Assembly: GCA_008360955.1 (NCBI GenBank)
Contig: LUCM01004641.1
Location: forward strand, 62,001 to 126,000
Length of the DNA stretch: 64,000 nucleotides
DNA from: Fasciolopsis buskii
Taxonomy: Eukaryota; Platyhelminthes; Trematoda; Plagiorchiida; Fasciolidae
Reading direction: 5' to 3'
How positions within the stretch are numbered: position 1 is the first letter of the stretch; each line of letters opens with the position of its first letter. Below the pieces are notes generated by a model, which was given only the letters and a program-made list of their open reading frames with translations, did no database searches and was not told where the DNA came from. The translations under genes and the position numbers were made by a program. Shown piece by piece: positions 26,145-40,715 of the stretch.

Positions 26145-26230
26145 TGGTAGGTATTAGTATTAGGAGGCTATATGTTTTCACGAAATAATTCACTATGTGA
26201 CATCAGACTTTTAGTCAAGTATATTAGTGC
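26145..26230 (-). mobile_element. SINE family A, 3' tail fragment
   Basis: Repeats the tail of the neighbouring copy: ggtaggtattagtattagg, then cgaaataattcactatgtg. There is no tRNA-like head. It is either a truncated insertion or the product of a local duplication. Confidence 0.45.
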
Positions 26231-27580
26231 TTAAAACCAACCACTATGCTGGTGAGATGCTGTGCGTACTGATGACTTGGATTTCTGTCAGGTTACCTGT
26301 AAAGAAACCGAAACTCCCAGGATCTGCTATACTTTCTGATCTGCCTCGTATTTGCCCCCGCTCGAGTACATCCATGCATGCATTTTAAATATATATCTTC
26401 ATCATCAACATCATGTTTTTCCAATAAAATTTTCTATCTTTGCTCAAACCCTATCTCAGATGTACAGTGTTGGGTTGCAAGTGGTAGAAAGATCCAATTC
26501 CACTCGCCTCACTACCACCCCAAACCTACTGAGGCCATATGCGGCTCGCCATGCTAGCTGTCAGAGTTATGATAATCGGTCTTCTCACACCATACATTTT
26601 ACATTTAACAAATCGCTTTCATTGACCTATGCCCAATCACTAACAGGTCGCGCATCAGGCTATTACTGCATTCACTAACATTCATGGTTATAAGCAAAGT
26701 ACTGTCTCTGTGCGCTGGCTTTTTTCATATTTCCTCCCTGCAACTTCATTTTTAATTGAAGCACGAATTTGTCCTTCCCCAGTCACAGTCCAGCATCAAT
26801 TCCCAAGTACTCCATTCCCGCTTCTTCTTCAAACCTGGTATCTGTTCCTATATGCTCCACTGTGCCACCTCCTATAGACTTATGCATCCTGAATTTCGCA
26901 ACCGAAACTTCGAACTTGTGTTTGAAATTTTGGTCCATCTTTTATTAACCATTTCTTTTGCACTGTTCACAGCTGCCTAAATACTGTTGTTGATGATTTC
27001 AAAATTCACAACAAACACTAGCTATTGCATGCATGAGGCCCTTCGCTTATGAGGCGTAAAGCCGATAATTTCGATGTAATTAATAACCATTTCCGGGGGG
27101 CCCACCTTCCTGCATGCTATCCTACACATCCATTATTGCATTCTTACATCCATTCCCTAGTATAACTTACCTGTTGCCTCTGGAATTATTTGACCACTAT
27201 CTTATTTCATTCTTTTGTTTTCCACTTCTCGTCTCACTGCCCAAATTATATACTGGCGCTACTACCTGGCTAACCGAGATTGCTTTGGCAACGTTCCTCC
27301 TTATTTCCCTGTGCTCGATGTTTCTTTGTTCGATTCTAACTTCACTGAGACTGTTCTTCCAGATAACCACCTTCGGATTACGCATTTCTTCAAACCCAAT
27401 AAAAAAGGACAACCAAATGATTTAACCACACTTGCAGCCTTTCCGTCTTTTTGAAAACCTCGCCGTAGCCCTTTTAACTATCCCGGCACCATTTTGTGCA
27501 ATACACGAACGAATGTTCAGTCAACACAGATGACTAAAGAACGCTTCGTACGCGGAGAAAGCTGATCGACCGGTCTTATT

Positions 27581-27595
27581 CAACAACAACAACAG
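27581..27595. repeat. CAA trinucleotide microsatellite
   Basis: About five CAA units in a row. Confidence 0.75.
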
Positions 27596-28743
27596 CTAAT
27601 CGTTTTGATCCCTCGGAAAGGCGGCATCTCGTAATTTCTGCTCTTCCAACTTTCCTATCATTGCCAGTTCCTCCGGCTCTGTGGTTTTTGACCATCTTGA
27701 TTAAGCAGGGGATTTTGCATCCCGGTTTGCTTAAACTGCACTCTCTCCTAGGCTTACTTCTCTTCCTTCCCTTCATGTTCCCAAATGACTGCTGCGAAAA
27801 TGCGAAAACACTGATTTGCTGCCGTTTGTTATTTTTCTTCACTCTTCTTCACATTGTTACATTTTATTTACATGTTGCTGCGTTGGGATCACGCTTGTTC
27901 TCTTGTCGGTACAATATTCATGTACACAATATGCAGACATACACTGGTGTTCAGTAAGTCAATGAAAGTCATTCTGTGTTGCTCATCATATTTGGGCACC
28001 CAACAATCACTAACACAAACAAAATAGCCGGCCATTTACTCCGTGATTTTTCGGAACAAGCGGTGAACGTTAATAACGCCATAAGGATCGTTTATTGCAC
28101 AGACCTCACTTTCCGCCACTCATGTCAATCAACTTGAAAGCTATTTAAAAAAAGCTTCATTCTCCTCCATTGAAATTGACAAATCAATCAGTTTATCTAC
28201 TTTTCGTAACGGAAATCCAGCTTGCACTTGCAGAGTTCTTAAAAACTAAAATTTTACTGTCGTTTTCACTTTTTGATCAGCGTGCTGTTATTTCTACAAT
28301 TTGTTGTAACTGAAGAGCGCCTTTTCATTTAGAGCATGATATCCGATTCGGTCTAACACGGTCTGCCAGTGGGCTGAAGGTTTACATTTTGTTCGGCCGA
28401 ATTACATTGCAAATAACGATAGCTTACCACAAATAATAAATCGACTGTATTTCCCTTGTTTCTTCTTAAGTGAGCTGGACCCTATCAAAGTAAATTGTCA
28501 ATCAGTCCTTGGAATTTATCGCACCAATAAACTACAGGAGGTTTGAAATAAAAAAGGGTCGTCTGTTGGTGAACATGAGGTCAACAAACAGTTGGTCCTT
28601 AAACAGGAATGTCACCTGTTCTAATCCCTTTATATCTGGCCAGTTCCCTATTCGGCGCACTGATGATGTCATCTCGACTGTTTAGGGGACGTTCGCAACC
28701 TTAACACGAAACACAGCTATCGAGACCGCCTGAAAACCAACAA

Positions 28744-28800
28744 GCTGGACTGCGAGAAACGCAAATTTTTAAATCCACTAAGCTAACCGTCCTTCTTGGA
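28744..28800 (-). mobile_element. Possible tRNA-like repeat head, degenerate
   Basis: On the minus strand gacggttagcttagtggatt resembles the A-box region gacggtggttaagtggatta of the repeat at 59.8 kb. No B box is recognisable. Weak evidence. Confidence 0.22.
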
Positions 28801-29390
28801 GCTGTCGGTAGCCAAACTCCCTGAAAACCGTGGGTTTACATGGTGCCAAGTTTGTTTCTCAAAAGTAAACATATTTATGCAGCTAAATCATGACAACAAT
28901 GGAATACCAAAATATCCCATATTCAGATGTTTTAATTTGCTGGAGAATGTAGTCATCTATTTAGCAGAATAATTCATGGCTTCGTAGTGGAAGATGAAAT
29001 GTATGCAGGAAAATCGCTCCCAACTTGAAGATTGCACTTGGTAAGACCTGTTTGGGTGATTGAGGTGCGCATCCGAAACCCTGACTGAGCATAATCTAAG
29101 TAATGAGTTCGCACAGGCAATATAACAGCGCCAAATTTACAAAGAACCACTAATTTCAAAAATCGATAACTTCGGATCCATATAACGCAAATCCTTTTTG
29201 TAAATAGGATCTTGTACTCTCTATTATCCTTACTTAAGAAGAGCTCCTAAGGAAAAGGTTTGAAGAATGTTAGTTTTCGAAAACTTTGCCGCTCAAATTC
29301 AACACCCAGCTAGGCACTAAACATCATGAAAGCAGCAGTAGTGGTAACACTAGAAGTAGCAGTTGCAGAGTTATAAATATTGTATTCCAG

Positions 29391-29446
29391 ACATCCAAGC
29401 AGAATGATGAACGAATTCGTCTTCCACCGTTTGATGTCCAACTTCA
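29391..29446 (+). CDS. Candidate short internal exon
   Basis: The acceptor attgtattccag (ending 29390) and the donor gtaagtat (from 29447) enclose 56 bases, open in two frames. One reads TSKQNDERIRLPPFDVQL. Support is limited to the splice signals. Confidence 0.18.
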
Positions 29447-30615
29447 GTAAGTATCTTTATTTTCCCCTCTGGCCAATTTTTCCGTGGAGCGGATTACGGA
29501 AATAATTTCTTGAACCGAAACCCAATTTGCACAGTGGCCACGGAATGCTAGAGATTCGAAAGAATGAAAAACCTGCACGTTTCTACGGATGTTCGGACTG
29601 GATCGGAATGCGCTGACATCATGCGTGTGTTTAGGCGCCCATCAGAATGAAAATGTTAGCCAACAAATACAACTGAAACCCCGGGTAGTTTAACAAAGTC
29701 TCCGGTTATTTTTCAGTTTTCCTAAAATATAGCGAAATCCAGGAAAATGATCGGCATTTACACCTACCTGATTGCCCAGGCAAACTTCTTGATTTTCGTC
29801 CACTCCAAGACAGAACGTATTCCGTGAAAGTTTGTAATGGATTAAAATGTAATGCTGCAAATGGCGTATTTGTAAGATTACTTCATTTTTTGCCAAGTAG
29901 TGCAGCATTGTTCGATTTTTTCATAAGTCCAACAGTTATCTGGACATGGATCATCGTTCTACTTGTGCACTTACAAAGGCCCCACGCGGTAGTCTTCTTC
30001 CCTTCTGACGATCATAACCTTAGATATATGCCCAATGCCACTTGTCAGTTTGTCGTGTTTTCCATCCATGTGTAACTCGACTGGACGGACCTGCTATTTG
30101 CCACCCGTGTCCTCTACTTGTGTTCGTGAGCCTTTTGCCTCTCGAACCGGTGTTCATATACCGGTTACTAAATTTGCTTTGTCTGAGAGCCGCAGTAAGG
30201 ATTTCGTGGTATCGCCCTGAACTATGATCTTGATTCCGTAGTGTTTTCCTTGAGGAATTAATTGTGGATTTTTATATCGCGGAACTCGATTTTAGTTTCG
30301 GTTATCAGTTATCCATATTTGATTTTTTTGATTTGGTGAGAAGTATTTCATACGAACGTTAGAATTGCTGACAGTGGCAGAGTCACAGTTCATGCGTTTA
30401 CATCATTCAAGGTCTAGAGCATTTTTGAATGTTTTGAATTGTGTGAGATGTTCAGAAATTGAGATTTGAAAATGACTCATCTCATTTGGGATTTCATTCT
30501 GCAAGAAGGTGCTTAGCCGGAAAGTTCGCGAGAAGACATCAGCTAGCTGATGCATACATGATTTGAATAATTATGATATATTTATAAGTAGTTTTGACAG
30601 TTCGCAGACAAAGTG

Positions 30616-30937
30616 AAAAATTTTAGCGCTGCAAATCAAGGGGCTGCTCAAACGATATTATTTGGATACCAGATTTTCGAGAGCCTTTCATGCTTACTTC
30701 GTGGCTCAAATTATGGACGCTGAGGGGTACAAAAGCATCAGTAGTGTCGTGAGTAAGATCCAAGCCTCAGATTTATGCACCATTCAAATTTACTTTGTTT
30801 ACATTGCGAACGTTGCAGCTGGAGTCACACTGTTAGTCGGAATTGCATTTCAGTTACACGGCAAAGCGTACTCCGCTTTGCTAGCGCGGTTGCGAAAAGA
30901 CATTCTAAGTGTTGAAGGATTCATTCTTGTTCGATAA
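30616..30937 (+). CDS. Candidate coding exon, 107 codons, unassigned
   Basis: Open from just after a TGA at 30613-30615 to TAA. It begins KILALQIKGLLKRYYLDTRF and has a balanced, protein-like composition. A hydrophobic segment, FVYIANVAAGVTLLVGIAF, could span a membrane and is followed by a basic segment (LLARLRKDI). A ttttag acceptor ends at 30629. No start ATG at the front and no clear donor, so if real it is an internal or terminal exon. No family is recognised; chance cannot be excluded. Confidence 0.27.
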
Positions 30938-33900
30938 GCAGTTTCCCAACGTAGTATTGTTGCAGAGGATCCCCTTCAAAATTTCGATTGACTCTTTGAA
31001 GAAAAAATATCTCGTCGGCTAATTTCGACTGAACAAATTTGAGATTGCTTAGTGTTCTTTTTGGTGTCCTCACAGGTAATCCGTTGGAAATTCTAAACCT
31101 TTTGAAATACCCTCCAGTGTAATACGGATGAAGGACGTCCTACTCTTCTCAAACGGTTTTGGCATCACAAATTTTTTCCGCATCTTAAGCAGGCACTATA
31201 AGCCATTTGTAATTGTTGCTAGGAGAGTAGATTGCTATAAGCCATTTGCCTAGCTGTCATCGTCATGATTAACTTGCATCATCGCTGTCACCGAATAATG
31301 ACAACAACGATTTTCCACACCCCCGGCTATCCCAAAAGAATAAACACGAAGTTTGACTGAAAAATACTGTTTCAGTTCTCTCCGTGGAATTTGTTTGCTG
31401 ATGGTAGCAAATGGAAAAATGACCAATATTGCGTCTCATCTTCTAAGCATATAGATTGTAAAAGTATCAGTCCTAGACTTGGTCAAGTTTATTCTTCGAT
31501 CCTTCAGTCTGATTTTGACAGTTACAAAACCTGATTAGGAAAATGAATTGGAAAGTGCATTGAAGCATAGTTAAAACTGCAACAGACTTTCCATGGTGAA
31601 AATTAAATTTCTAGAAAAATGACAGGTGTGAAAACAAGTGTGTTATTCGGTCATTTATTTACATCCCCACACTTTGCAATGTTGATAAGTGAATTGCAAT
31701 ATACATCTTTTCCTGTACAACAAGTTCTTTTCGGTACTGTGATGAATCCCATAAAAAAAGCACATTGCAAGGATTTGAATGAATTAACTGAAATTCAAGT
31801 AATAACCAGTTTAGAGATTATGCTTTCAAAAAGAAATAAGTTGCATTTGAGGAACAGTAAAAGAATGGGATGTGTTTCGATTTTTTGCGAATCGAGATAA
31901 AAAGATTGAATGATATATATTGGATAACTGGGGATGACGGTCGCATATGTATAGATATCGTTTTTGCGTACGGGACTGGCATTGAAGGTCATCAGATGCA
32001 AAAATTGTTGAATCAGTTTTGTGAGAGTGGGATTAGATTTTATGGATGAAATCGGGACTGCGAAGCAGGCAACCGGTGAGGCATGATCGGCTGCATAACG
32101 GACGTTAATACACAGTCACCCATTATTCACACGGCTATGTGCTAGGCCCGAAAGAAGCAAAGAAGGGGACGAAGTTTCACGGCATCCAGGATTGTAATAA
32201 TCAGTTGAGGAAGATATGGGCTCCATTCACTGAAGGAAAGCACGAATGACTGAAAACATGACCGGCGCGGAATAGAAAACCAGTCTCAAGTCCAGTATAT
32301 GAAGACTGATTACCTATGGGATAACTAGGCCGTCGAGTTTTAAGTAACCTTGCAAGTCACAAGGTAAATTATGATTTGGCGGATTTGTCCCCACCACTGA
32401 TGCGAGAAACATGACAGTGGTCTTAAACACAAGCAGGACTATCATCTCGGCAAATTTGACCAGTAAATACTACTCTATCCTGTTCGATGCTGCTTGTCCC
32501 CAAATATGCGCACTTTATTTTGGTCTTTCAGAAACTAACACATTTTTAATTCACTGTCACAGTAAATTAATCACCAAGGCAGCCGACCTCGAGATTTCAT
32601 TCTGTGACTTCTGTTCGGCTTATTATTTTACTACTAGGGACAAAGTAACTGCAAAGCTGGCGAACAGGGAAGTGACCGGTCTTGAGAGAAGTCGAATCAA
32701 CGATCTTCATGTCAGATTAACACATTTTTGAATTTGCAAGCTCCGCAAAACTTATTGGTTCTCTATCGTTGGGTGGGGAACGCAAACTCCTAATTTGCCG
32801 CTGTTCACCCCACTTCTAATCAATTCCCCCTCAGAATGTAGAACGAATAAATATGGAGATCCTGTTGCTTGATGAGTAACTGGTAACTTTGCTGTTTTAA
32901 GGTTTTGAATGAATATCAACATAACCGACCTTCATTTATGACTCACCGAATTTCCTTTTACATAAGATGCTCATGCATTGGAGGGCACATTTATCTAAGG
33001 TGAGCCGGTGAACGACTTCGTTTAGCCAAAATGAAGCGTCAAAAATACAGTTTTGAATGGAAAATCCATAACTTTGATGTGCACAAAATACCATCATATC
33101 ACTACATCTTCGCAAACCGCCTGCTCTGGTCAGGTTGTGTGTTTTATTGCCAAGGAGAATGAAAACTGACAAAGTTATGAAAAGCTTTTAACATCAGGAG
33201 GAAGTGAATGAATTTGGTTGGAATACCTAGAAGAGTTTAATTTTCTCTTATCAAGTAGTTCTAAAGTTGCAAACGATTCTTCCCCATTTGTATTGTGCGG
33301 GAAGACAAAATGCTTAGTTTACGAGGTCTTTTCATAGTCATTAATCTGATGCCGTTTTGTCACCTTGTTAACTTGACTTTTTCGGTAAGCGCTCTGGTGT
33401 ACGAGGTGTTATGCAGTTACGCGACTGCCTTCGTTTTCCACGATTGCAGATGGTGGAGCGCCGATCGTCGAAATGATGAACACGTTTGACGCCAACTTGC
33501 TGTAATCGGTGTTGTAGGGACCCAGGAAGCTGTAAATTTATTTATTGGTTCGATAGCATTAAATGTCAGCAAAATGGCAGAGTTCAGGCTTTTCATCCTT
33601 AAGTCCAACAGACTATCTCCGGATGGAAAAGCCTCTTAAATTCACGATCCACTTTTGTCTTCATTGTCATCTCACAGTGTTGCTGTTTGAAAAAACGGAC
33701 AGACATGTGCATCCAGTGTCTTTGTGATTCATATGAGACTGTTCACATTTAGATATTGTTTCAATCATGCAAACTCTCGAAAAGCAAACTTCTTGGCCTA
33801 TTAATCTAACTGGAATGTACTTTCCATTATATATAAAAGCAGTTGGTCTTTTACTAACATGGCATGATTACACATTTTTAGGGTAATTCGTATTCAGTTT

Positions 33901-34277
33901 GGTAATCAGATGCTTTTCATTGCAGCTTATCAGTGGCATTATTGATCTCAAATATAAACTCAACCTGAAAATTCCTCATCCTTGATTTTTACACGCATGC
34001 ACTCTGATAGTTGCCATAATTTTTCCGTTTTCCAGTGTTCTTGACGTAATAGTATCGCTTTTATGCTTTTAGTAGGATCCGATACAAAGTCAGTTAGGGG
34101 ACTTGGACGATCATTCGAAATTTCTAACCGATTTGTTTGTTATCGTTGCTGTTCTGATTGGCGCTCCATGCTTTTACATGATGATACATGTGGCACTAGA
34201 AAGGGCCAATAAGATGTGAACGCTGAAGTTGAGAATCATCTATTTCCTCCGAAGTCCCGAATTATGCTTGCAAATGC

Positions 34278-34520
34278 TTGCAACTAAAGTGGCCAGAATT
34301 CAAACAATACAATTGGCCAGTGGATCGACTTAATGCGTTTGAAATACCTAGATTGGGAAATGTTGCACATTGTGCAGCATGGATGACTTTAAAAGAGCAG
34401 AGTGCAATGGGTGATTCACATTACCTTAAAGTAATGGAGTTACGAAACGGTGGCACTTTTCAGGCGCTATTTCTACGCTATTTATATACCGTTTTCAACA
34501 GGTGGGGAGTAAATATTTAG
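34278..34520 (+). other. Unassigned 80-codon open frame
   Basis: Contains PVDRLNAFEIPRLGNVAHC and a following segment MGDSHYLK that ends at a possible gtaatg donor. The composition is more protein-like than its neighbours, but no motif is recognised. Confidence 0.17.
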
Positions 34521-36086
34521 TAAACCGCTTCTAAAAAAGTCAATCTTTAAAGTTGCCCTCCTCTGCAGAATGAGATAATACGAAGACCTTGGGGGTAAGT
34601 GCGAACTTACAAAAGTACTGAAGTACTGTTTTGTAAATCTAAGAAGTCGACTAAACGTGTTTATCCAACATCAACATCCGTACGCAATGCAGGGCAAACT
34701 TTCAGAAAAAATCAGTCCACTTCTTATATCCCTGCTTTGGTTCTGACCGCTTAACCACTCCCGGTCATTGCTTTCTATAACTGATCAGTCACCCATTTCA
34801 GCAGTCTTTTAATAACCGAGGTCCTCTACCTGAACACGTTGTATAACACTGCCTTATTTTAGAAAATAAAATGAAGGAAAAAATGAGGCAAAAGTTAATT
34901 TACGTACAACTAAGTGTTAGATGGACGAAGCCAAAGATAGCACATAATGAATAGAATTTGCAGAATACAACATGAAAAAATCGTAACCATGTTAAGTAAC
35001 ATCTTCTATTATGCTACTGCTCAGCAGAAGAAAGAATTATCTCCTATGTCATTCATTAGTGGAACGACGTAATTCTGTCGATTTATTCATTCTGTTTATT
35101 AATTTATTGGAACATTTGGCATTCAAGCAGAAGCAATCAGAAACTTGAACTCCTAAATTTCGTTTCCCAATAAAAACACTTATCATCAGCATCCAATCTA
35201 CCCCTGAAAACCAAGGGAACACTACTGTATAGTGGGTTCATCCCTCACCGATAAGAAACACTAGCATGTAATGTTTCATTTGCTCCAATAGCAGCCCGGG
35301 TACCGGCTGAAAGTCTGAGACAAAACATATTCATCTTGTTGCAGAGATCTGCTTCAAATGTTTATTGAATATCAAAATGAACTTGGTCGAGCAGACACTA
35401 AAAATGGGTTCTATCTGACGGTTTTTTAATTAGCCTTTCCTAGCCACCCTGAAGACATAGCTACCAAGTTAAATCCCACTTGGAATACTGCAGATGTGCA
35501 CTGTTGATGATACCAAACACGTTGGACAAAACAATTATAGGGTTGTTTCCCAGGTTTTTAATGAGTACCTGGAAATATTTGTTGAGAATTGAATTTGGTC
35601 TTTCATTTGCTACTGAACCTTATCCTAAAGTCGAACTAGTTCTTTTACCAACTAATTATCCCTACAATTCAACCTCGAATGAATACTATCTGATTTACAA
35701 CTTACTGTAATGTAATGCATGCAGTAATATTGCTGCTCTTTCCAGTCCTTTGCAATTCCATTGGAGTAGACGTATGGTTTATGGCAAAATAATCTTAAAC
35801 GTCAACTGGTCTACCAATTAGTAAATGGGAAAGTCGAGAACAATTTATGTAATCAGCCGAACTGACTATTTCCAATAAGGAGCCGGTGTCGTGTAGTGTC
35901 GTTAATTAAAATACATTCCTATGGTAAATAATAATTGTCGTTGTTGATAGTGATAGCAAGGCACCGTTTAGGAAAACTTTTACTCTCAAACAGTCAACTG
36001 TTATTAACCCCCATCCCATGGCTCAGAACGCAACTAAAGGAGCACCTCGGAATCAACAGTCAACGTCGATCTGATGCTCTTGCATG

Positions 36087-36098
36087 ATATATATATAT
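36087..36098. repeat. AT dinucleotide microsatellite
   Basis: A short uninterrupted (AT)n run. Confidence 0.8.
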
Positions 36099-39000
36099 GT
36101 AGCTCCCCTCTCCCACTGATAACCTTCTTTCCTTGGAATTAGATGGATTTCCTTCACGCGACTGAACCGGGTAAGCAGGTGATGAATAAAGTCTCGGGTC
36201 CAAAACGATGAAACCGAAGACTGTCTGGAAAGGAGCAGTAGTATCGACATTATCCAAAGTAATGTAATCAGCAGCTAGATGACCTTGAATGTCTTGGCAT
36301 TCTTCTGTCGTGATGCATGAGAGATCTGCTAAGTGAAGCACGAAACTTGACGTGCCAGGTGATCCACGACGAGTATGGCTGACGCGGATTTCGCTCAACG
36401 AAGTGAGATTGGTGACGTCCGGACCACAATTGTGAAACAGGATTGAGAAATATATTCCTGTTCCCCAATGATCCAGTTATTATACGATTAATGGTACTTA
36501 ACGTCACATCCGCGAATAATGCGACATTGTTTCATTCGATTTTGTAAAATTCGTACTTGTGAATCTTTTCAACATAATATTGGGGATTCAGGTAGGTATA
36601 AAAATCTCATACTTTGATCTACTCTTTCGCATACGGTTTGAGGAACAACAGGATGATATTAATAAACTTGCGCGAAAAGTATAAACTCACCCTTTTTTGA
36701 AAACACCTTTACTTATATCTTACGATGGAAACTGGTTTAATGACAAAATAAATAGGCTCGAAAAACATTTCTCGTTCGGAAATTCACCTAACATTTACCA
36801 TTACGAGGTCAAGCAGACGGTCTATAACGTTCCTCCATGAAAATCACCTTAAGTGCACAAGCAGGCTTGTTACGGGAGGTGTTCTCATCTCGTTCGAGCA
36901 ACGTAGTTAAGGCATCTTCGAATCACGGTTCTAGATTAAACTACATTAGTTCTCCAGAGGAATTTTATCCTGCATTCCGCTTATGAAACAGTATTGAGAA
37001 CAGAATGCCAAATTTCGGGACCCTGTACCTTGTTTATGAAGCTCTGCTCTGCTTAAGCGATGAAAACCTCCGACGAATGATCGTGACATTCGTAAATGGA
37101 TTCATCATGCTAGAACTCTACTCATGGTTCAAATGAGGGTTTAGTGATTTTCAGCGAGTGCCATTTTGAAACGGTAGAAATTCACAGAAATATTTCGAGT
37201 ACACTCTGCCCTAAAGAGAATTTAGGAATTTTCCTGTATGTAAAACTGAAACGAACTGAAATAACTGATATTAACTCTAACAAAAAAATAGTTTGCTGCC
37301 ATTGGGCATCCAGGATGAATGGCATCGAACAAATCAGTGATTCTCTTGGGCGGTCAGTAGACCAAAAGCAAATCAGCTTTCGTTTCCTTTAGTTCATTTC
37401 AACATATCAGATATGAGCAGACAGAACTGACAGCAATTTCGAATTCTCCAAGTAGGTCGTCAACATAAATTAGATATGGCAACAAGAGTTTACAAAATTC
37501 AAAGAAATAATAATCCACGTAACAGGTTGAAAACGGAATCGGAAGGAATACATATGGAATCAGATCTACAACCAATAGAGCATGGTCTTGGAGATGCCCA
37601 CAGACATAACTGACAGTCATACAAACCAACTGGAATCGCACTGAGTCTAGCACAATTTAATCGTCTGTATCTCAAACTACCCACACATCACAGATATTTG
37701 CCCAATTCACGTGACACCTGGCCTATACCAATTTCAAATAAGAAGCGTGAAGGTAAGGGAATGAGTGAGCGAAGATAATATTCTATCTCCAAAATTGCAT
37801 TCTCACGTCACCGTGGCCAAATTCGAAATCGAAAAGATGCCACTTTAAGTCACCGTGAGAAATCAGCAAGTGCGGTAGGGAGCGGAAGGCGTTCGGTTAC
37901 AGATAACTACAATGGCAACAACAGTAGTGTAGCAACTATCCTCTGTTTATAGTTCACGCTTTGATAGAGGAAAACCCTCCACTGCCGCAAACTTGAGCAA
38001 AAAACTGACTAAGTGGCCTTTTGTCAATTCAAAGTTTAGTTTTGGGTAACCTGAATTCAGCAAGCAAAGTATCACCGCTTTCCTGTGCAAAGCTCCACCA
38101 AGAAGACTAGAGTATCTCCCAAGTGTTCACAAATTCCGTATGGTGGGTGGAATGTTGTCTTTCCAATGTACCCTGGACAAAAATAACACTAGAATATCCG
38201 GATTTCCTGCCAAGATTAATGCATCGGCGAAGAGAATTAGTTTCGTAGGTTGTGTTTAGGCTGTTGCCCATTTTACTTGACTACCAACTAAGAATATGAC
38301 AAACTGGGGACTAATATCCATTCTGCCCAAGTGGTTCTTCTTGACCTATTGGAATCTATTGTAAATGATGGCCTTGGTACCTAATGTAAGTCAAAAATGA
38401 CCTGCTTGCTGCAGGTCGGTAGGCTATCTACAAGAACGTGCGTTCGTGCTAGCTAGCAATAAGATAACCAAAAGTCGCCAGGTGCTTCCCACCAATATCC
38501 TAGGAGTGGTTAAATCAAAAGGAAGACAGCGAAACCCTGTGGCGTAATGGATGTGGGAAGTCCGGTGCAGACTTCGTTGGACGCAGAAAGACGTGGCACA
38601 AGACGATATCTCAAAGCCTACCCGAAGAACAACCAGGATGTTATTATCATTAATTGTGTCTACATTTTCCGGCTATTTATGGATATTCCTTAATCCAGCT
38701 CTCATTTAATGTCTTTTCGGTTACTGGTTGCATTACTCAGTGCGTCCTCAAGCATAAATTTCACAGTAATCGCTTCTTTCATATGTTCTGTAGAATTGCT
38801 TTAAACACTAAATTCTTCCTGTCCTTATATCCCTTTTAATTAGGTTTTAGGTTTGCGAAACTCATCCTTGGTATTTCTCCTGTGCTTGGTTTGTTCAACG
38901 GCTGTCACGGTAAGCTTCTGGCCCTAGTCGCGAATGCTAGTTTCTAGAATAAATTATAGTTGCACATCCACGGTTTGGCTCATATCTACAGGTGTCGTGG

Positions 39001-40715
39001 TGTTTCTTATTTGCGCCGTTAGCAGATATCACCATTGGGTGTGTGGTAAAACTCGACCAAGAGAAAACATTTATATCGAACCTGGCTGAGGTTTTATTCG
39101 TCATCAACAGTTTTAACTATGCACTTTGAAGTTTCTGTTTATACGATTTCTTGTCAGATTTGGACTTGCCACAGTCGCATTCCGCAAATGTTGTGCGTAC
39201 CATGTGAACGAACCGAACATATAATCTCCAATCTTACTGTAGTAGGTTTATCAAAATTCACGTGCGCGCAAATTCTATCGTATTACTTTTACCGGGCTAT
39301 ATGATTACGTCAGGATAAGGCAACTATAAACTAATGATGAGCAGCAGCCCTATAATTACATGCTGCATTTGATCCAATTATTTACTTCATGTAACCTACA
39401 ACGTTTTACATGCATATTAAGCTGAATTATTAGATATCCAGACTAACTTCCTGATTAATTTGGCTGAGAAGTATTTTTTGGATACCATTTAATTTTGCTT
39501 ATTTGTCTTCGTGAAATTCACTTGCCTTCCTGCATTCGAAATTCAACCATACGAACCATGCACCAGACAGATGCACCTAGACAACCGAGCTTTCACGGTT
39601 TCCTTTAAACAGATGAACCTCAAGCGTTCTTGTACAGACAGTATTCCTGTGGCATACAGAAATCACTGAACTAGTCTCGTAAAATATTTCCCGAGTAGGC
39701 AAGGAAATGTTGATTCGAATCCAATACTCAACATCAATTTTTGAACTAGCAAATTCTAATTTTTTTAGTTTGACACATCCACACATGCAGTCTTCTTTTG
39801 TAAAGATCGCGTTGTTGGCGCGAAATCACATTAAGTACTACTAGTAACCGGATCAAGGTAGTTTCTGACAAAATAACTTTTCCTATGTTTGGCTTAAACT
39901 CGAGCTTTTCTCCTCCGTGTCAGCCTCAAATTTTGGTAACAGCTTATGTTGAGTGATTTTACAATTTCACCGTTGTTTTATTCGAGAAGATGGTGATATT
40001 ATCCGTAGTGAACAGGAATATAATAACGAACTTCGGAACGACCCATCATTTAGTCTGACCACTCATTAGCGAAAAAGGGCGTCCAAGTACCAGCTCACCT
40101 TCTTGAGGTCAATGGTCATTGCTAATATTCTAGTTTCGATAATCCGCCCATTTCATTCTGACTAGTGCTTTTGTTCACTTAATGCTGGATGATGCTTGAC
40201 CTGTTAGAAGCATTCGGTTAATCACGAGTGTGCTTGCACGAACCGGAAGTGGAATGTGATGATTGCCCCTCCAACGATGGGGCAATGTGCGAGTGTGTGG
40301 TCATTATTTTCTAATTACACAGTCGAAAACTAGAGAGTTGGTTTAGATATCAGATTGTCATATTATAATGAATAAAAATGTTAAAAACAAAAATTATTTT
40401 CTTTGAACTTGATTTGGTACAACTTCCGACTGGAGGGGTGTGAAGAATAATATGGTCCAATTAATCCCAGGATGGTTTGTGAAATGCCCTTAAAAACAAA
40501 CATTTGAATTGACTTTAGTTGTATGAGATCAAACTTGTCACGAAATATCACTGCTTTCAAAGCTTTGATTAATGAGCTAGATGTAATATTGATTCGTTTT
40601 TGTCTAAATGGGATTTCACTATTCGAGTCTTTCAGGTAGTGTGTTAGTAGTTGGAGATTGAATTTTGTTCTTGAAATGTTTCACCACGTGAAATCACCAC
40701 TCACCTCGAACCATA

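Larger units (their letters stand above)
26231..40715. other. Region without a recognised gene (26.2-40.7 kb)
   Basis: 26.35-27.95 kb is strongly pyrimidine-rich on the + strand with several overlapping open frames and may be a decayed repeat. The rest is AT-rich with only the low-confidence candidates listed separately. Confidence 0.5.

Noticed and set aside
26352..27454. Several overlapping 70-108-codon plus-strand frames suggesting a gene.
   Set aside because: The strand is pyrimidine-rich, which removes stops and gives Leu/Phe/Ser-rich translations in more than one frame; no motif is present.
37399..37653. A minus-strand frame with the string YLIYVDDLL, reminiscent of a reverse-transcriptase active site.
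   Set aside because: No other reverse-transcriptase motif lies before or after it, the frame is short and the flanks do not fit any retroelement family.
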